Shown: positions 11,999 to 22,103, counted from the stretch's first letter. The stretch: 64,000 nucleotides of DNA from Kitasatospora fiedleri (GCF_948472415.1 NZ_OX419519.1:5485001-5549000), one strand, 5' to 3'. The notes: a model not told the origin generated them from the sequence alone. A program made the numbers and translations.

Positions 11999-12074
11999 CA
12001 GCTCGTCCGGTTCGCTCGGGTTCGCTCGGGTGTGCGGTGCGGGGCGGGGCGGCGCGGGGCCGCCCCGTGGCGGG

Positions 12075-12293
12075 TCAGGCGGCCCGGCCGACCAGTTCGT
12101 AGCCGGCCTCGTCCACCGCGGCGGCGATCTGCTCGTCACTGGGGGCGGGCTCGGCGGTGACGGTGACGGTGCCGGCCTGGGCGTCGGCGCTGACCGCGGT
12201 GACGCCGGGCAGCGCGGAGACCTCGCCGTCGATCGCCTTCTCGCAGTGGCCGCAGCTCATCCCGCTGACGGTGTAGGTGACGGTGCTGGACAT
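12075..12293 (-). CDS. copZ: Heavy-metal-associated (HMA) copper chaperone
   Basis: This is a 72-aa single HMA domain with the metal motif GMSCGHC at residues 10-16 and the usual beta-alpha-beta ending DEAGYEL. Such CopZ proteins carry Cu(I) to the CopA ATPase in the cytoplasm. The ATG at 12293 has GGGAGG six bases upstream, which fixes the start. It is the first gene of a two-gene unit with copA and lies 73 bp downstream of a palindrome that looks like a CsoR site. Confidence 0.93.
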   Translation of the reverse strand: MSSTVTYTVSGMSCGHCEKAIDGEVSALPGVTAVSADAQAGTVTVTAEPAPSDEQIAAAVDEAGYELVGRAA

Positions 12294-12366
12294 GGGAACC
12301 TCCCGGAACGTGCTGGGGCGGGGCCGGATGCCGGGCCCGGGGCGTGCTGCGCCTCGGAGAACCACA

Positions 12367-12382
12367 GTACCCCCTGGGGTAT
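12367..12382 (-). promoter_or_regulatory. CsoR-type copper operator upstream of copZ-copA
   Basis: GTACCCCCTGGGGTAT contains perfect TACCCC/GGGGTA arms around CT. Actinobacterial CsoR copper repressors bind G/C-tract palindromes of this form in front of copZ-copA genes. Position and symmetry support the call; no csoR gene lies in the window. Confidence 0.65.
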
Positions 12383-12641
12383 TCCACCGAGGGCGGGGCG
12401 CATTCCGGCCCGCACGTCCGCGGCCCGTCCCCGAGGGTAGTCCGCGCCGGACCGGGAGCGGCGGCGGCGGGCGGCCCCACGCCGGGCCGCCGCCCGGCCG
12501 TCATCCGAACGGCCAGGCCCGGCGGGGTGCCGCGACCCGGGGCGCGGGGCCCCGGCCGGACGCCCGGGAGCCCTCCGTCCGGCGCCGCCGGCGTTTCGCC
12601 CGGACGGAGCAGAGCGGCCTGCTGTCCGATATGTTCGTTAG
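12383..12641. other. Divergent non-coding region between copZ and the PP2C gene
   Basis: About 260 bp of very GC-rich sequence hold no credible gene. Promoters for copZ (minus strand) and the PP2C gene (plus strand) should lie here, but apart from the copper operator no clear -10/-35 pair is visible. Confidence 0.35.
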
Positions 12642-13823
12642 GTGCACTTTCGACGCGGGGGCGGCACGCCGTCCGGCAGCACCGGCGGAGTGCCGCCCAG
12701 CCGGCAGCGCAACGCCCTGCTGGCGGCCGACCTCCAGGACCTGTCGCTGCTGCGCCGGGCCGGGCCCGCGCTGCTCGCCATCGCGATCGTCTCCCTCGCC
12801 GACTACCTCTCCGGGCAGGACCGCTACCTGGCCCCGCTGATGGTCGTCGTCCCGTCGGTCGCCGCGCTCACCCTGCGTCCGCGCGAACTGCTCGCGGTCT
12901 GCTTCCTCGGCCTGATGGCGCTGCTCGTCCTCAGCGGCTACGACGAGGTCGACAACCTCAGCGACAGCCGCTTCCTGTACGGCGCGATGGTCAGCTACGT
13001 CGCGGTCACCGCGCTCAGCGCCGGGATCGCCGAGCTGCGGATGCGAAGAGCCGCGGCCTTCGCCGCCGTCAGCTCGGTCGCGGAGGCCGCCCAGCGGGCG
13101 CTGCTGCGCCAGCCCGAACCGGTGGTCGGGCCGCTGCGGCTGGCCGTGCGGTACGTGTCCGCCGCGGACGCCGCCCGGATCGGCGGCGACCTCTACTCCG
13201 TCCTGGACACCCCGTACGGCACCCGGGTGCTGGTCGGCGACGTCCGCGGCAAGGGGCTCGGGGCGGTGCAGACCGCGGCGGTGGTGCTCGGCGCGTTCCG
13301 GGAGGCCGCGTACGACGAGGAGCAGCTGCCCGCGGTGGCCGGGCGGATCGAGGCCAGCATGCGCCGGCACGTGCCCGACGGGGAGTTCACCACCGCGATG
13401 TTCGCCGCCTTCCGCGAGCCCGGCAGCGTCGACCTGCTGCACCTGGGCCACGTCCCGCCGCTGCGGGTGCGCGCCGACGGGCGGGCCGAGGTGCTCGAAC
13501 CCGAGGACCCCTGGCTGCCGCTCGGCCTCGGGCACCTGGTCAGCGGCCGGCCCAGCCCGACCGCGGTGCCGTTCGGCCCGCGCGACGTGCTGGTGCTGTG
13601 CACCGACGGCGTGATCGAGGCGAAGGGCGCGCCCGGCGGCGAGTTCTACCCGCTGGCCGAACGCGCCGGGCCGCTGGTCCGCGACGGCTGGCGCTCGCTG
13701 GCCGACCTCGACGCCGCCGTCGCCCGCCTGTACGCCGACCTGCTCGCGCACACCGGCGGCGAACTCGGCGACGACGCGCTGCTGCTGCTGGTCACCCGGC
13801 CCGCGCCGGACGCGGCGCCCTGA
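12642..13823 (+). CDS. Membrane-bound PP2C/SpoIIE-family serine/threonine phosphatase
   Basis: This 393-aa protein has three or four predicted membrane helices at about residues 40-135 and a C-terminal cytoplasmic SpoIIE/RsbU-type phosphatase domain at about 165-390. Metal-binding motifs are visible: GGDLYSVL, VGDVRGKG (the aspartate of motif II), the LGHVPPL loop and CTDGVIEA. Family members dephosphorylate anti-anti-sigma factors, so a role in a sigma-factor switch is likely, but no partner is encoded nearby. The start is a GTG at 12642; earlier frames are low-complexity. It ends 15 bp from the convergent polymerase gene. Confidence 0.88.
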   Translation: MHFRRGGGTPSGSTGGVPPSRQRNALLAADLQDLSLLRRAGPALLAIAIVSLADYLSGQDRYLAPLMVVVPSVAALTLRPRELLAVCFLGLMALLVLSGYDEVDNLSDSRFLYGAMVSYVAVTALSAGIAELRMRRAAAFAAVSSVAEAAQRALLRQPEPVVGPLRLAVRYVSAADAARIGGDLYSVLDTPYGTRVLVGDVRGKGLGAVQTAAVVLGAFREAAYDEEQLPAVAGRIEASMRRHVPDGEFTTAMFAAFREPGSVDLLHLGHVPPLRVRADGRAEVLEPEDPWLPLGLGHLVSGRPSPTAVPFGPRDVLVLCTDGVIEAKGAPGGEFYPLAERAGPLVRDGWRSLADLDAAVARLYADLLAHTGGELGDDALLLLVTRPAPDAAP

Positions 13824-13838
13824 GCCGGGCGGGGGCGC

Positions 13839-15527
13839 TCACTTCGCGTCCCCGTAGCAGTCGACCACGGCGGTGCTCAGCGGGAAGCGCACCGGGGTGT
13901 CGCCGAAGACCAGGGCGGTGGCCTCCTCGGCGGCCTCGGTGACGGCGGCGGCGACGGCGTCGGCCAGGTCGGCGGGGGTGTGCACCATCACCTCGTCGTG
14001 CTGGAAGAACACCAGGTGCGGGCGGTCGTCGCCGGAGCGCAGCGCGGCCAGCCGGCGGCGCAGCGCCGCCAGCAGGGCCAGCGCCCAGTCCGCGCCGCTG
14101 CCCTGGATCACGAAGTTGCGGGTGAACCGGCCGCGGGCGCGGGCCGAGCGGCCGCCCGCCTCGCCGGACTCCGGGGCCTCCGTCAGGTCCAGCCAGTCCG
14201 CCGAGGGCGGCGGGCAGGCCCGGCCCAGCCGGGAGGACACCACCCCGCCGTCCTCCCCGGTGCGGGCCGCCGCCTCCACGTACCCCATCGCCGCCGGGTA
14301 GCGGCGGCGCAGCGTGTTCAGCAGCGGGCCGATGCCGCCGCCGGTCTGGCCGTACATCGCGCCCAGCAGGCCCAGCTTCGCCTTGTCCCGGTCGCCCTGG
14401 AACGCGCTCGCGGCCAGCGCCGCGTACAGGTCGCCGTCGGCGGCCGTCCGGGCCAGCCCGGCGTCCCCCGACAGGGCGGCCAGCACCCGGGGCTCCAGCT
14501 GCGCCGCGTCCGCGACCACCAGCAGCCAGCCCGGATCGGCCACCACCGCGCCGCGCAGGGTGCGCGGGATCTGCAGCGCCCCGCCGCCGCGCGAGGCCCA
14601 GCGGCCCGTCACCACGCCGCCCACCACGTACTCCGGGCGGAACCGGCCGCCGCGCGCCCAGGCCGCCTGCCAGGCCCAGCCGTGTGCGGCGTGCAGCCGG
14701 GACAGCTCCTTGTAGCGCACCATCAGGGCGGCCGCCGGGTGGTCCACCGCCTTCAGCTCCCAGGAGCGGGTCGAGGACAGCTGGACGCCCCGGTCGGCGA
14801 ACGCCTTGATCACCTGGGTGTGCGAGTCCAGGTTGAACGGGCGGGCGCCCAGCGCGCGCTGCACCTCCAGGGCCAGCTCGGCGAGCTTCGGCGGCAGCGC
14901 GCCCGGGATCGCCGGGCGCGGCCCGAGCAGCTCGGTCAGCAGCCCGTCGTGCACGTCGGAGCGCCAGGGCAGCCCGTCGTGCGCCATCTCGCAGGCCAGC
15001 AGCGCCCCCGCCGACTCGGCCGCCACCAGCAGCCGGAACCGGGCGCGGGCCGCCGGGTCGGCGATCGCCGCGAGCCGCCGCAGCTGCTCCGCGTGGACCG
15101 CCACGGTGGCCTCCAACTGGTCCGTGCCCGGCGGCAGTTGCAGCCGGTCCGGGGCGAACAGGCCGTCCTCGTCGGGCAGCGCGCCCTCCGGCAGGTCGGC
15201 CGGCACCGGCAGGCCGCGCAGCCGGGCCCAGGCCGCGCCCAGCGAACGCGGCGCCCCGAACCGGCCCTCCCGGCCCAGCAGCAGCGCCTCGGTCAGCCGC
15301 AGGTCGTGGCAGCGCGCCAGCCGCTCCGGCAGGGCGGCCAGCAGCGGGCCGTACCCGGTGTCCGCCGTCGGCCACACCCAGCGCGGGGCGTGCGCGGCCT
15401 CCACCGCGGCCACCGCCTCGGCGAGCCGCGGCGCGCGCTCGGGCGGGCCCAGCGGCGCGCCGTCCTCGCCGAGCGGCCGCAGTCGGCCGCCCGGGCCGTG
15501 CGGGTCGGGCACCAGGGCGTAGCGCAC
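13839..15527 (-). CDS. Stand-alone family A DNA polymerase (3'-5' exonuclease/DNA polymerase type)
   Basis: This 562-aa protein resembles the C-terminal half of DNA polymerase I. Motif A reads LVVADAAQLEPR (catalytic Asp kept; the usual YSQIEL altered). Motif B is the DKAKLGLLGAMYG block, with Leu where Pol I has Phe762, and motif C is FFQHDEVMVH. There is no 5'-nuclease domain, and no intact DxE exonuclease motif is visible in the degenerate N-terminal 200 residues. Actinobacteria carry such a protein beside PolA; its role is not well known. GTG at 15527 follows GAGAGGAG. Confidence 0.87.
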   Translation of the reverse strand: MRYALVPDPHGPGGRLRPLGEDGAPLGPPERAPRLAEAVAAVEAAHAPRWVWPTADTGYGPLLAALPERLARCHDLRLTEALLLGREGRFGAPRSLGAAWARLRGLPVPADLPEGALPDEDGLFAPDRLQLPPGTDQLEATVAVHAEQLRRLAAIADPAARARFRLLVAAESAGALLACEMAHDGLPWRSDVHDGLLTELLGPRPAIPGALPPKLAELALEVQRALGARPFNLDSHTQVIKAFADRGVQLSSTRSWELKAVDHPAAALMVRYKELSRLHAAHGWAWQAAWARGGRFRPEYVVGGVVTGRWASRGGGALQIPRTLRGAVVADPGWLLVVADAAQLEPRVLAALSGDAGLARTAADGDLYAALAASAFQGDRDKAKLGLLGAMYGQTGGGIGPLLNTLRRRYPAAMGYVEAAARTGEDGGVVSSRLGRACPPPSADWLDLTEAPESGEAGGRSARARGRFTRNFVIQGSGADWALALLAALRRRLAALRSGDDRPHLVFFQHDEVMVHTPADLADAVAAAVTEAAEEATALVFGDTPVRFPLSTAVVDCYGDAK

Positions 15528-15836
15528 GGGCGGCGGCTCCTCTCGACCAGCTGTTTCGGTGCTTCTCGGTGCTGCTCAGTGCTTCTCGGGGGCGTCCGGG
15601 GCCCGGGGGCGGGACCTGACGACGGTAGCCGGTGGGGGTGACAGCCGGCGTCGCGGCACGAGGGGGGGACGCGCGGTCGAAGGGGCGCGCGGGCCGGGGG
15701 CACCCGGTCGGAGGGGGCGCGCGGGCCCTGGGGCGGGGGTGCGGGACGGGCCGGGTGGGGCGCGCGGGGCGGGGCCGGGCGGCGGCTTGCCGTGCCAGTG
15801 TTCCGCCGACGCCCGGGGGCCCGTAATCTCGCCGAC
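15528..15836. other. Divergent non-coding region, strongly G-biased
   Basis: About 310 bp separate the minus-strand polymerase gene from the plus-strand M3 peptidase. The middle (15610-15790) is extremely G-rich on the plus strand. A short GGTGCTTCTC-like string recurs near 15555-15590. No promoter can be assigned with confidence. Confidence 0.35.
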
Positions 15837-17864
15837 ATGAGCGACAATCCCTTCTTCTCGCCCAGCACCCTGGTGTACGAGCTCCCGCCCTTCGCCGAGA
15901 TCCGGGAAGAGCACTACCGCCCGGCCTTCGAGCGGGGCATGGCCGACCAGCTCGCCGAGGTCGCCGCGATCGCCGCGGACCCCGAGCCGCCGACCTTCGA
16001 CAACACCGTGGTGGCGCTGGAGCGTTCGGGAGCGGTGCTGCGCCGGGTGACGGCGGTCTTCTTCAACCAGGACTCCTCCGACACCACCCCCGGCGTCCAG
16101 GCGCTCGACGCCGAGGTCAGCCCCCTGCTGGCCGCGCACGCCGACGCGATCCACCTCGACCCGGCGCTGTTCGCCCGGCTCGACGCCCTGCACCGGGCCC
16201 GGCACGGCCTCGGCCTGGACGCCGAGTCGCTGCGCCTGCTGGAGCGCCGGCACACCGCCTTCGTCCGGGCCGGCGCCCGCCTGGACGCCGACGGCCAGCG
16301 CCGGCTGCGCGAGATCAACGCCGAACTCGCCGCCGACAGCGCCGCGTTCCGCAGGAACACGCACGCGGCCTCGCTGGCCGGCGCGGTCGCGGTGGACAGC
16401 GCCGCCGCCCTCGACGGCCTGCCCGAGGCGGAGATCGCCGCCGCCGCGGAGAACGCCCGGGCGCTCGGCCGGGACGGCCGCTGGGTGCTCAGCCTGAAGA
16501 ACTTCTCCCAGCAGACCGAACTCGCCCGCCTCACCGACCGCGACCTGCGCCGCCGCCTGCTCACCGCCTCGCTGGGCCGCGGCCTGGACACCAACGGCCC
16601 GCTCGCCGCCAAGATGGCCGCGCTGCGCGCCGAACGCGCCGCCCTGCTCGGCCACCCCACCCACGCCTCGTACGTGGTCGCCGACGAGACCGCCGGCACC
16701 GTCGAGGCGGTCGGCGCGATGCTCGGCCGGCTGGTCGCCCCCGCCGTCGCCAACGCCGAGCGCGAGGCCGCCGACCTGGCGGCCGCCGCGGCCGTCGACG
16801 GGATCGGCGAACTGGCCGCCCACGACTGGGCGTTCTACGCCGAGAAGGTGCGCGCCGAGCGCTACGACGTGGACACCGCGGCGCTGCGCCCCTACTTCGA
16901 GCTGGAGCGGGTGCTGCGCGACGGCGTCTTCTTCGCGGCCGGGCTCGCCTACGGGCTGACCTTCACCGAGCGGCCCGACCTGACCGCGTACCACCCCGAC
17001 GCTCGGGTCTTCGAGGTGTTCGACGCGGACGGCTCGGCGCTGGGCCTGTTCATCGGGGACTTCCACGCCCGCGAGTCCAAGCGCGGCGGCGCCTGGATGA
17101 ACGAACTCGTCGCCCAGTCGCGGCTGCTGGGGACCCGCCCGGTGGTCGTCAACAACCTCAACATCGCCCGCCCGGCGCCCGGCGAGCCCGCGCTGCTCAG
17201 CTGGGACGAGGTGCGCACCCTGTTCCACGAGTTCGGGCACGCGCTGCACGGGCTGTTCTCGGACGTCGAGTACCCGTCGTTCTCGGGCACCGAGGTGCCG
17301 CGCGACTTCGTCGAGTTCCCGTCCCAGGTCAACGAGATGTGGATGACCCGGCCCGAGGTGCTGGCCAACTACGCCCGCCACCACGAGAGCGGCGAGCCGC
17401 TGGACGCCGCCGTGGTCGAGCGGATGCTCGCCGCCGAGAACTACGGGCAGGGCTTCCGGACCGTCGAGTACCTGTCGGCGGCGCTGCTCGACTGGGCCTG
17501 GCACACCCGCGGCGCGGACGACCCGGTCGTCGCGGACGCGGAGGAGTTCGAGGCGCGGGCGCTGGCCGAGGCGGGCATCGCGGTCGCGGCGGTGCCGCCG
17601 CGCTACCGCACCGGGTACTTCAACCACGTGTTCTCGAACGGGTACAGCGCCGGGTACTACGCGTACATCTGGTCGGAGGTGCTGGACGCGGAGACGGTGG
17701 AGTGGTTCGGCTCCGGCGGGCGCGGCGCGCGGGAGAGCGGGCAGCTGTTCCGCGAGCGGCTGCTGTCGCGGGGCGGGAGCCGGGACGCGCTGGAGTGCGT
17801 GCGGGACGTGCTGGGGCGGGAGCCGGAGATCGGGCCGCTGCTGGTCCGGCGGGGGCTCGGCTAG
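15837..17864 (+). CDS. M3 family zinc metallopeptidase (peptidyl-dipeptidase Dcp type)
   Basis: A 675-aa cytoplasmic oligopeptidase, matching the usual 680 aa of Dcp/OpdA-like M3 peptidases. The zinc motif HEFGHALH is near residue 463, followed at the normal distance by the third ligand region EFPSQVNEMW. The C-terminus FNHVFSNGYSAGYYAYIWSE is the family substrate-binding loop. The ATG at 15837 (MSDNPFF) is used because upstream residues do not match the family. It probably recycles short peptides. Confidence 0.95.
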   Translation: MSDNPFFSPSTLVYELPPFAEIREEHYRPAFERGMADQLAEVAAIAADPEPPTFDNTVVALERSGAVLRRVTAVFFNQDSSDTTPGVQALDAEVSPLLAAHADAIHLDPALFARLDALHRARHGLGLDAESLRLLERRHTAFVRAGARLDADGQRRLREINAELAADSAAFRRNTHAASLAGAVAVDSAAALDGLPEAEIAAAAENARALGRDGRWVLSLKNFSQQTELARLTDRDLRRRLLTASLGRGLDTNGPLAAKMAALRAERAALLGHPTHASYVVADETAGTVEAVGAMLGRLVAPAVANAEREAADLAAAAAVDGIGELAAHDWAFYAEKVRAERYDVDTAALRPYFELERVLRDGVFFAAGLAYGLTFTERPDLTAYHPDARVFEVFDADGSALGLFIGDFHARESKRGGAWMNELVAQSRLLGTRPVVVNNLNIARPAPGEPALLSWDEVRTLFHEFGHALHGLFSDVEYPSFSGTEVPRDFVEFPSQVNEMWMTRPEVLANYARHHESGEPLDAAVVERMLAAENYGQGFRTVEYLSAALLDWAWHTRGADDPVVADAEEFEARALAEAGIAVAAVPPRYRTGYFNHVFSNGYSAGYYAYIWSEVLDAETVEWFGSGGRGARESGQLFRERLLSRGGSRDALECVRDVLGREPEIGPLLVRRGLG

Positions 17865-17882
17865 GGGTGTGCCCGGGCGGTT

Positions 17883-17908
17883 CCCCGCGCCCCGGCCGGG
17901 GCGCGGGG
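17883..17908. terminator. Bidirectional terminator (26-bp perfect palindrome)
   Basis: A perfect self-complementary sequence, CCCCGCGCCCCGG and its complement, sits in the 50-bp gap between the convergent M3 peptidase and GH5 genes. It can form the same hairpin on either transcript. Confidence 0.75.
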
Positions 17909-17914
17909 GTGCGG

Positions 17915-19123
17915 CTACGAGGTGAAGACCGGTCCGTAGCCGGGGGCCGGGCGGCCGTCGGGGGTGAGGGCGCAGTAGCCGCCGTCGCCGCGGCACCAGT
18001 ACCACATGGTCCAGCCGGCGGCGAAGGCGCGCATGGCGGTGAGCTGGCGGCGGATCAGTTCGGCGTTGCCGGGGGTGGCGGCGGAGGGCGGGCCCCACTC
18101 GCCGACCAGGACGGGCAGCCGGTGGGCGCGGGGGTAGGCGGTGACGGCGGCGGTGTACGCCTCGACGAAGCCGCCGGACGGGTCCCAGTCCCGGCCGGCC
18201 TCGACGGCGGTGTCGTAGAAGTGCGGGGCGTAGCCGATCCGGTCGGCGCCGGGGCGGGGGTCGGTGAAGCCGGGCAGGCGGGTGGGGACGCCCTGGCCGA
18301 CCAGGACGGTGGGTTCGACGAACAGCCAGGCGTCGCGGTCGGCCCGGCGGACGGCGGTGATCAGGCGGCGGTACATCGCGGCGAGCCGGCCCCGCTCCAG
18401 GGCGGCGGAGGCGGCGGCGAGGACGGCCGGATCGGCGGGGTCGCCGGCGACCGGGCCGAAGGGCTCGTTGAACAGGTCGTAGCCGAGCAGGGCGGGCGCG
18501 CCGCGCAGTTCGCGGGCGACGGTGGTGTACAGGTCGGCCTGGGCGCGGCGGAGGTCCGGGTCGTCGTAGAGGTGGCGGAAGGCGGCCTGGACGGCGGGCT
18601 GGAAGTAGCCGGCGAACCAGTCGTCCGGGTCGGGGGTGAAGGGCAGGCCGTCGTCGCGGGTGGCCCAGGCGGGGGCGCCGCCGTCGCCGCCGAGGAAGTA
18701 CTGGCCGTAGACGTCCTGGTGGAAGTCGACGACCGCGTACAGGCGGTACTCCGCGGCCCAGTCCAGGAGCCGGCGCAGCCGGGCGAGCTGGGCCCGGTCG
18801 TAGTGGCCGCGGGCGGGTTCGAGCCGGGACCAGGAGACCGCGATCCGGACCAGCCGGAAGCCGGCGGCGGAGAGCGCGCGCAGGTCGGCCTCGGTGGTCT
18901 CGTCGTACTTGTCGAGGTTGAAGCCGCGCAGGTCCAGGACCCGGCCGCGGCGGTCGGTGAGGACGGTGCGACCGTCGGCGAGGGTGGTGGCGGAGACCTC
19001 GCGGGCGTCGGCCGGGCCGCGGGCGGCGGACCGGCCGGGGTCGGCGGGCGGGCCGGCCGAGACGGTGCCGAGGACGGCGGCGGCGGTGAGCAGCAGGGCG
19101 GCGGCGGAGCGGAGGACGCGCAC
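17915..19123 (-). CDS. Secreted glycoside hydrolase family 5 (endoglycoceramidase-like)
   Basis: A 402-aa (beta/alpha)8 hydrolase with an N-terminal signal peptide (about residues 1-23, charged start then LLLTAAAVLGTVSAG). The acid/base glutamate is in GYDLFNEPF near residue 220 and the nucleophile in LVGEWGPP near 341. The strand motif VVDFHQDVYGQYF resembles endoglycoceramidases and related glycolipid or glycoside hydrolases of GH5 rather than endoglucanases. The exact substrate is not decided by sequence. It stands alone, upstream of nothing obviously related. Confidence 0.85.
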   Translation of the reverse strand: MRVLRSAAALLLTAAAVLGTVSAGPPADPGRSAARGPADAREVSATTLADGRTVLTDRRGRVLDLRGFNLDKYDETTEADLRALSAAGFRLVRIAVSWSRLEPARGHYDRAQLARLRRLLDWAAEYRLYAVVDFHQDVYGQYFLGGDGGAPAWATRDDGLPFTPDPDDWFAGYFQPAVQAAFRHLYDDPDLRRAQADLYTTVARELRGAPALLGYDLFNEPFGPVAGDPADPAVLAAASAALERGRLAAMYRRLITAVRRADRDAWLFVEPTVLVGQGVPTRLPGFTDPRPGADRIGYAPHFYDTAVEAGRDWDPSGGFVEAYTAAVTAYPRAHRLPVLVGEWGPPSAATPGNAELIRRQLTAMRAFAAGWTMWYWCRGDGGYCALTPDGRPAPGYGPVFTS

Positions 19124-19229
19124 GGGGGCACCTCACGGCGGGCGGGGGGCGGGGTGCGCCGATCCTGCCTGAGCCGCCCCCGCCGCACAAGAGGTGAGAC
19201 ATGCTCATGTTCGGTGCGGCGTGCGGGGG

Positions 19230-19886
19230 TCAGGACTCCGGGGCGGCCAGCATCGGCGGCAGGTCGGCGGCGGCGGAGAGGCGCCCCCACAGCAGGTCGG
19301 CGAGGGCCTGCACCATCCGGGCGCGCGGGCAGGGGCGGGTCTCCAGCCACCAGTCGCCGGCGGCCAGCACCATGCCGGTGATCGAGCGCCCCCAGGTCTC
19401 GGAGAGCAGCGGGCCGTCCTGGCCGAGGTCGACCTGCTGCTGGATGGCGCGGGTGATCTCCTCGGCGATCTGCCGCAGCGCGGGCGCCAGCGCGTTGCCC
19501 GCCCCGGTGGGGTCGCCCGGCTCGGGGTGGGTGAGCAGCCGGTACACCTGCGGGCGGGACTCGATCGCGGCCAGGTAGACGTCCAGCACGTGCTCGACCC
19601 GGTCGCGGCGCTCCAGCGGCTCGTTCAGCGCCGCGCGGACGGCGGCCAGCAGCCCGGCGGTGTGGCGCTGGGTCAGCGCGCCGATCAGGCCGTTCCGGTC
19701 GCCGAAGTGCCGGTAGAGGATGGGCTTGGTGATGCCGGCCTCGGCGGCGATCGCGTTCATGCTGGCGCCCGGGCCCTCGCGCTGGACGACCCGGTCGGCG
19801 GCGTTGAGCAGTTGCTCGCGGCGGGGCTCGGTGCGGGCGGCGGCGCGGGGGTCGGCGGGCGGGCCGGTGCGGGGGTCGGTGGTCAT
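19230..19886 (-). CDS. TetR family transcriptional regulator
   Basis: A 218-aa repressor-type protein. The N-terminal helix-turn-helix is GASMNAIAAEAGITKPILYRHFGDRNGLI (shown here only by position, about residues 41-69). The C-terminal ligand domain is longer than in many TetR proteins and has no recognised family beyond TetR. It is divergent from an acyl-CoA dehydrogenase gene, and the 155-bp gap holds two GGTAAC/GGTTACC-type sites, so it probably controls both genes in response to an acyl-CoA or fatty acid. Confidence 0.9.
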   Translation of the reverse strand: MTTDPRTGPPADPRAAARTEPRREQLLNAADRVVQREGPGASMNAIAAEAGITKPILYRHFGDRNGLIGALTQRHTAGLLAAVRAALNEPLERRDRVEHVLDVYLAAIESRPQVYRLLTHPEPGDPTGAGNALAPALRQIAEEITRAIQQQVDLGQDGPLLSETWGRSITGMVLAAGDWWLETRPCPRARMVQALADLLWGRLSAAADLPPMLAAPES

Positions 19887-19935
19887 GCGCTGCTCCTCGT
19901 GCGGGCGGGTAGGCGGATCGGCGGATCGGCGGGCG

Positions 19936-19965
19936 TTGACACCGGTTACCTATCGGTAGCAGACT
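19936..19965 (+). promoter_or_regulatory. Candidate promoter for acyl-CoA dehydrogenase with embedded TetR half-sites
   Basis: TTGACA at 19936-19941 is a perfect -35 box, followed at 18 bp by the weak -10 candidate CAGACT. The spacer holds GGTTACCTATCGGTAGC, an imperfect inverted repeat similar in sequence to the palindrome at 19975. A repressor bound here would block RNA polymerase. Confidence 0.5.
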
Positions 19966-19974
19966 CGCCGCCAT

Positions 19975-19989
19975 GTTACCGGAGGTAAC
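19975..19989. promoter_or_regulatory. TetR-type operator palindrome
   Basis: GTTACCGGAGGTAAC has perfect 6-bp arms around GGA. It lies in the gap between the TetR gene and the acyl-CoA dehydrogenase gene, 53 bp before the latter's ATG, and repeats the GGTTACC motif seen in the promoter spacer. Confidence 0.65.
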
Positions 19990-20041
19990 AGCGCAGTGGC
20001 GTGCACCCTCCGGCCCGCACGACCGTCTCCTGGAGGCCGAC

Positions 20042-21259
<1,218 letters not shown>

Positions 21260-21309
21260 GCGGCCCGGACCGGCCCGGACCGGCCCGGCCCGGCCCGGGT
21301 CACGAACGG

Positions 21310-21352
21310 CCCGGCGGTGGCGGCACCCACCAGTGCAGCCGCCACCGCCGGG
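21310..21352. terminator. Terminator between convergent genes
   Basis: Perfect 14-bp arms (CCCGGCGGTGGCGG with its complement) enclose a 15-nt loop, 50 bp after the acyl-CoA dehydrogenase stop. It lies between convergent genes and could serve both. Confidence 0.75.
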
Positions 21353-21393
21353 CGCTCCGCCGTGCCGGGCGCTCCGCCGCGCCGGGCGGCCCG

Positions 21394-22011
21394 TCAGCGG
21401 GCCGCCCAGAAGGTCAGCCCGGCGGCGGCCGCCCCCACCAGTGCGCCGACCGCCGTCTGGGCCCGGGTGTGGTCCCGCAGGACCACGCGGGACCACCCCA
21501 CCAGCGCCACCCCGGGCAGGGCCAGCAGCCACCACGGGCCGAGCGCGACCGCGGTGCAGACGATCGCGCCGCACAGCACCGCGGTGTGCACCGACACCTT
21601 CCACCACACCGTGATCACCATGATCGGCACCAGCGAGGCGAACATCGCCAGCACCATCGCCGTCATGTCGGCCGGGGCGTCCAGCCACACCATCGCCAGC
21701 AGGCTGACCAGCACCGAGCCCATGACGAACGGGAGCACCACCAGGCGGCGCCGGCGCCGGCCGACGTGCCGGTCCTCGATGCTGCCGCGGCGCATCCCGC
21801 TACGGATGAACCAGGTCGGTATCACGGCCGCGAACAGCGCCGCGAACACCGCCCAGCCCAGGCCCGACCAGCCGTAGCGGACCACGCCGATCAGCGGCAG
21901 CACCGCGATGATCACGTTCTTCGGCTCGACCCCGTCGGTGATCCGGCGGGCCCAGCCGCTCGCTGCGGGAGAGGCGCCCTCGGCCTCGACGGCGGGCCTG
22001 GAGGTCGACAT
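21394..22011 (-). CDS. PAP2-like integral membrane protein
   Basis: A 205-aa protein with five or six hydrophobic segments. The C-terminal part has SVHTAVLCG and later VGWSRVVLRDHTRAQTAVGAL, which match the Ser-x-His and SR...H catalytic blocks of PAP2-type phosphatases, with Val in place of the usual Gly. A lipid or isoprenoid phosphatase role is inferred from those motifs. The ATG at 22011 opens with a short hydrophilic tail. No partner gene is obvious beside it. Confidence 0.7.
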   Translation of the reverse strand: MSTSRPAVEAEGASPAASGWARRITDGVEPKNVIIAVLPLIGVVRYGWSGLGWAVFAALFAAVIPTWFIRSGMRRGSIEDRHVGRRRRRLVVLPFVMGSVLVSLLAMVWLDAPADMTAMVLAMFASLVPIMVITVWWKVSVHTAVLCGAIVCTAVALGPWWLLALPGVALVGWSRVVLRDHTRAQTAVGALVGAAAAGLTFWAAR

Positions 22012-22103
22012 GCTGCTCCTTCGGCCGGGACGGGGCCCGTTCGGTGATCAGATCACCAGCGATTGTTCAGCACCGCCGAACCGCCGAACCGCCGGGTACC
22101 CGG

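Noticed and set aside
15576..19208. 1210-codon open frame on the minus strand
   Set aside because: It is a shadow of the M3 peptidase and the GH5 gene; both real genes have clear motifs in other frames.
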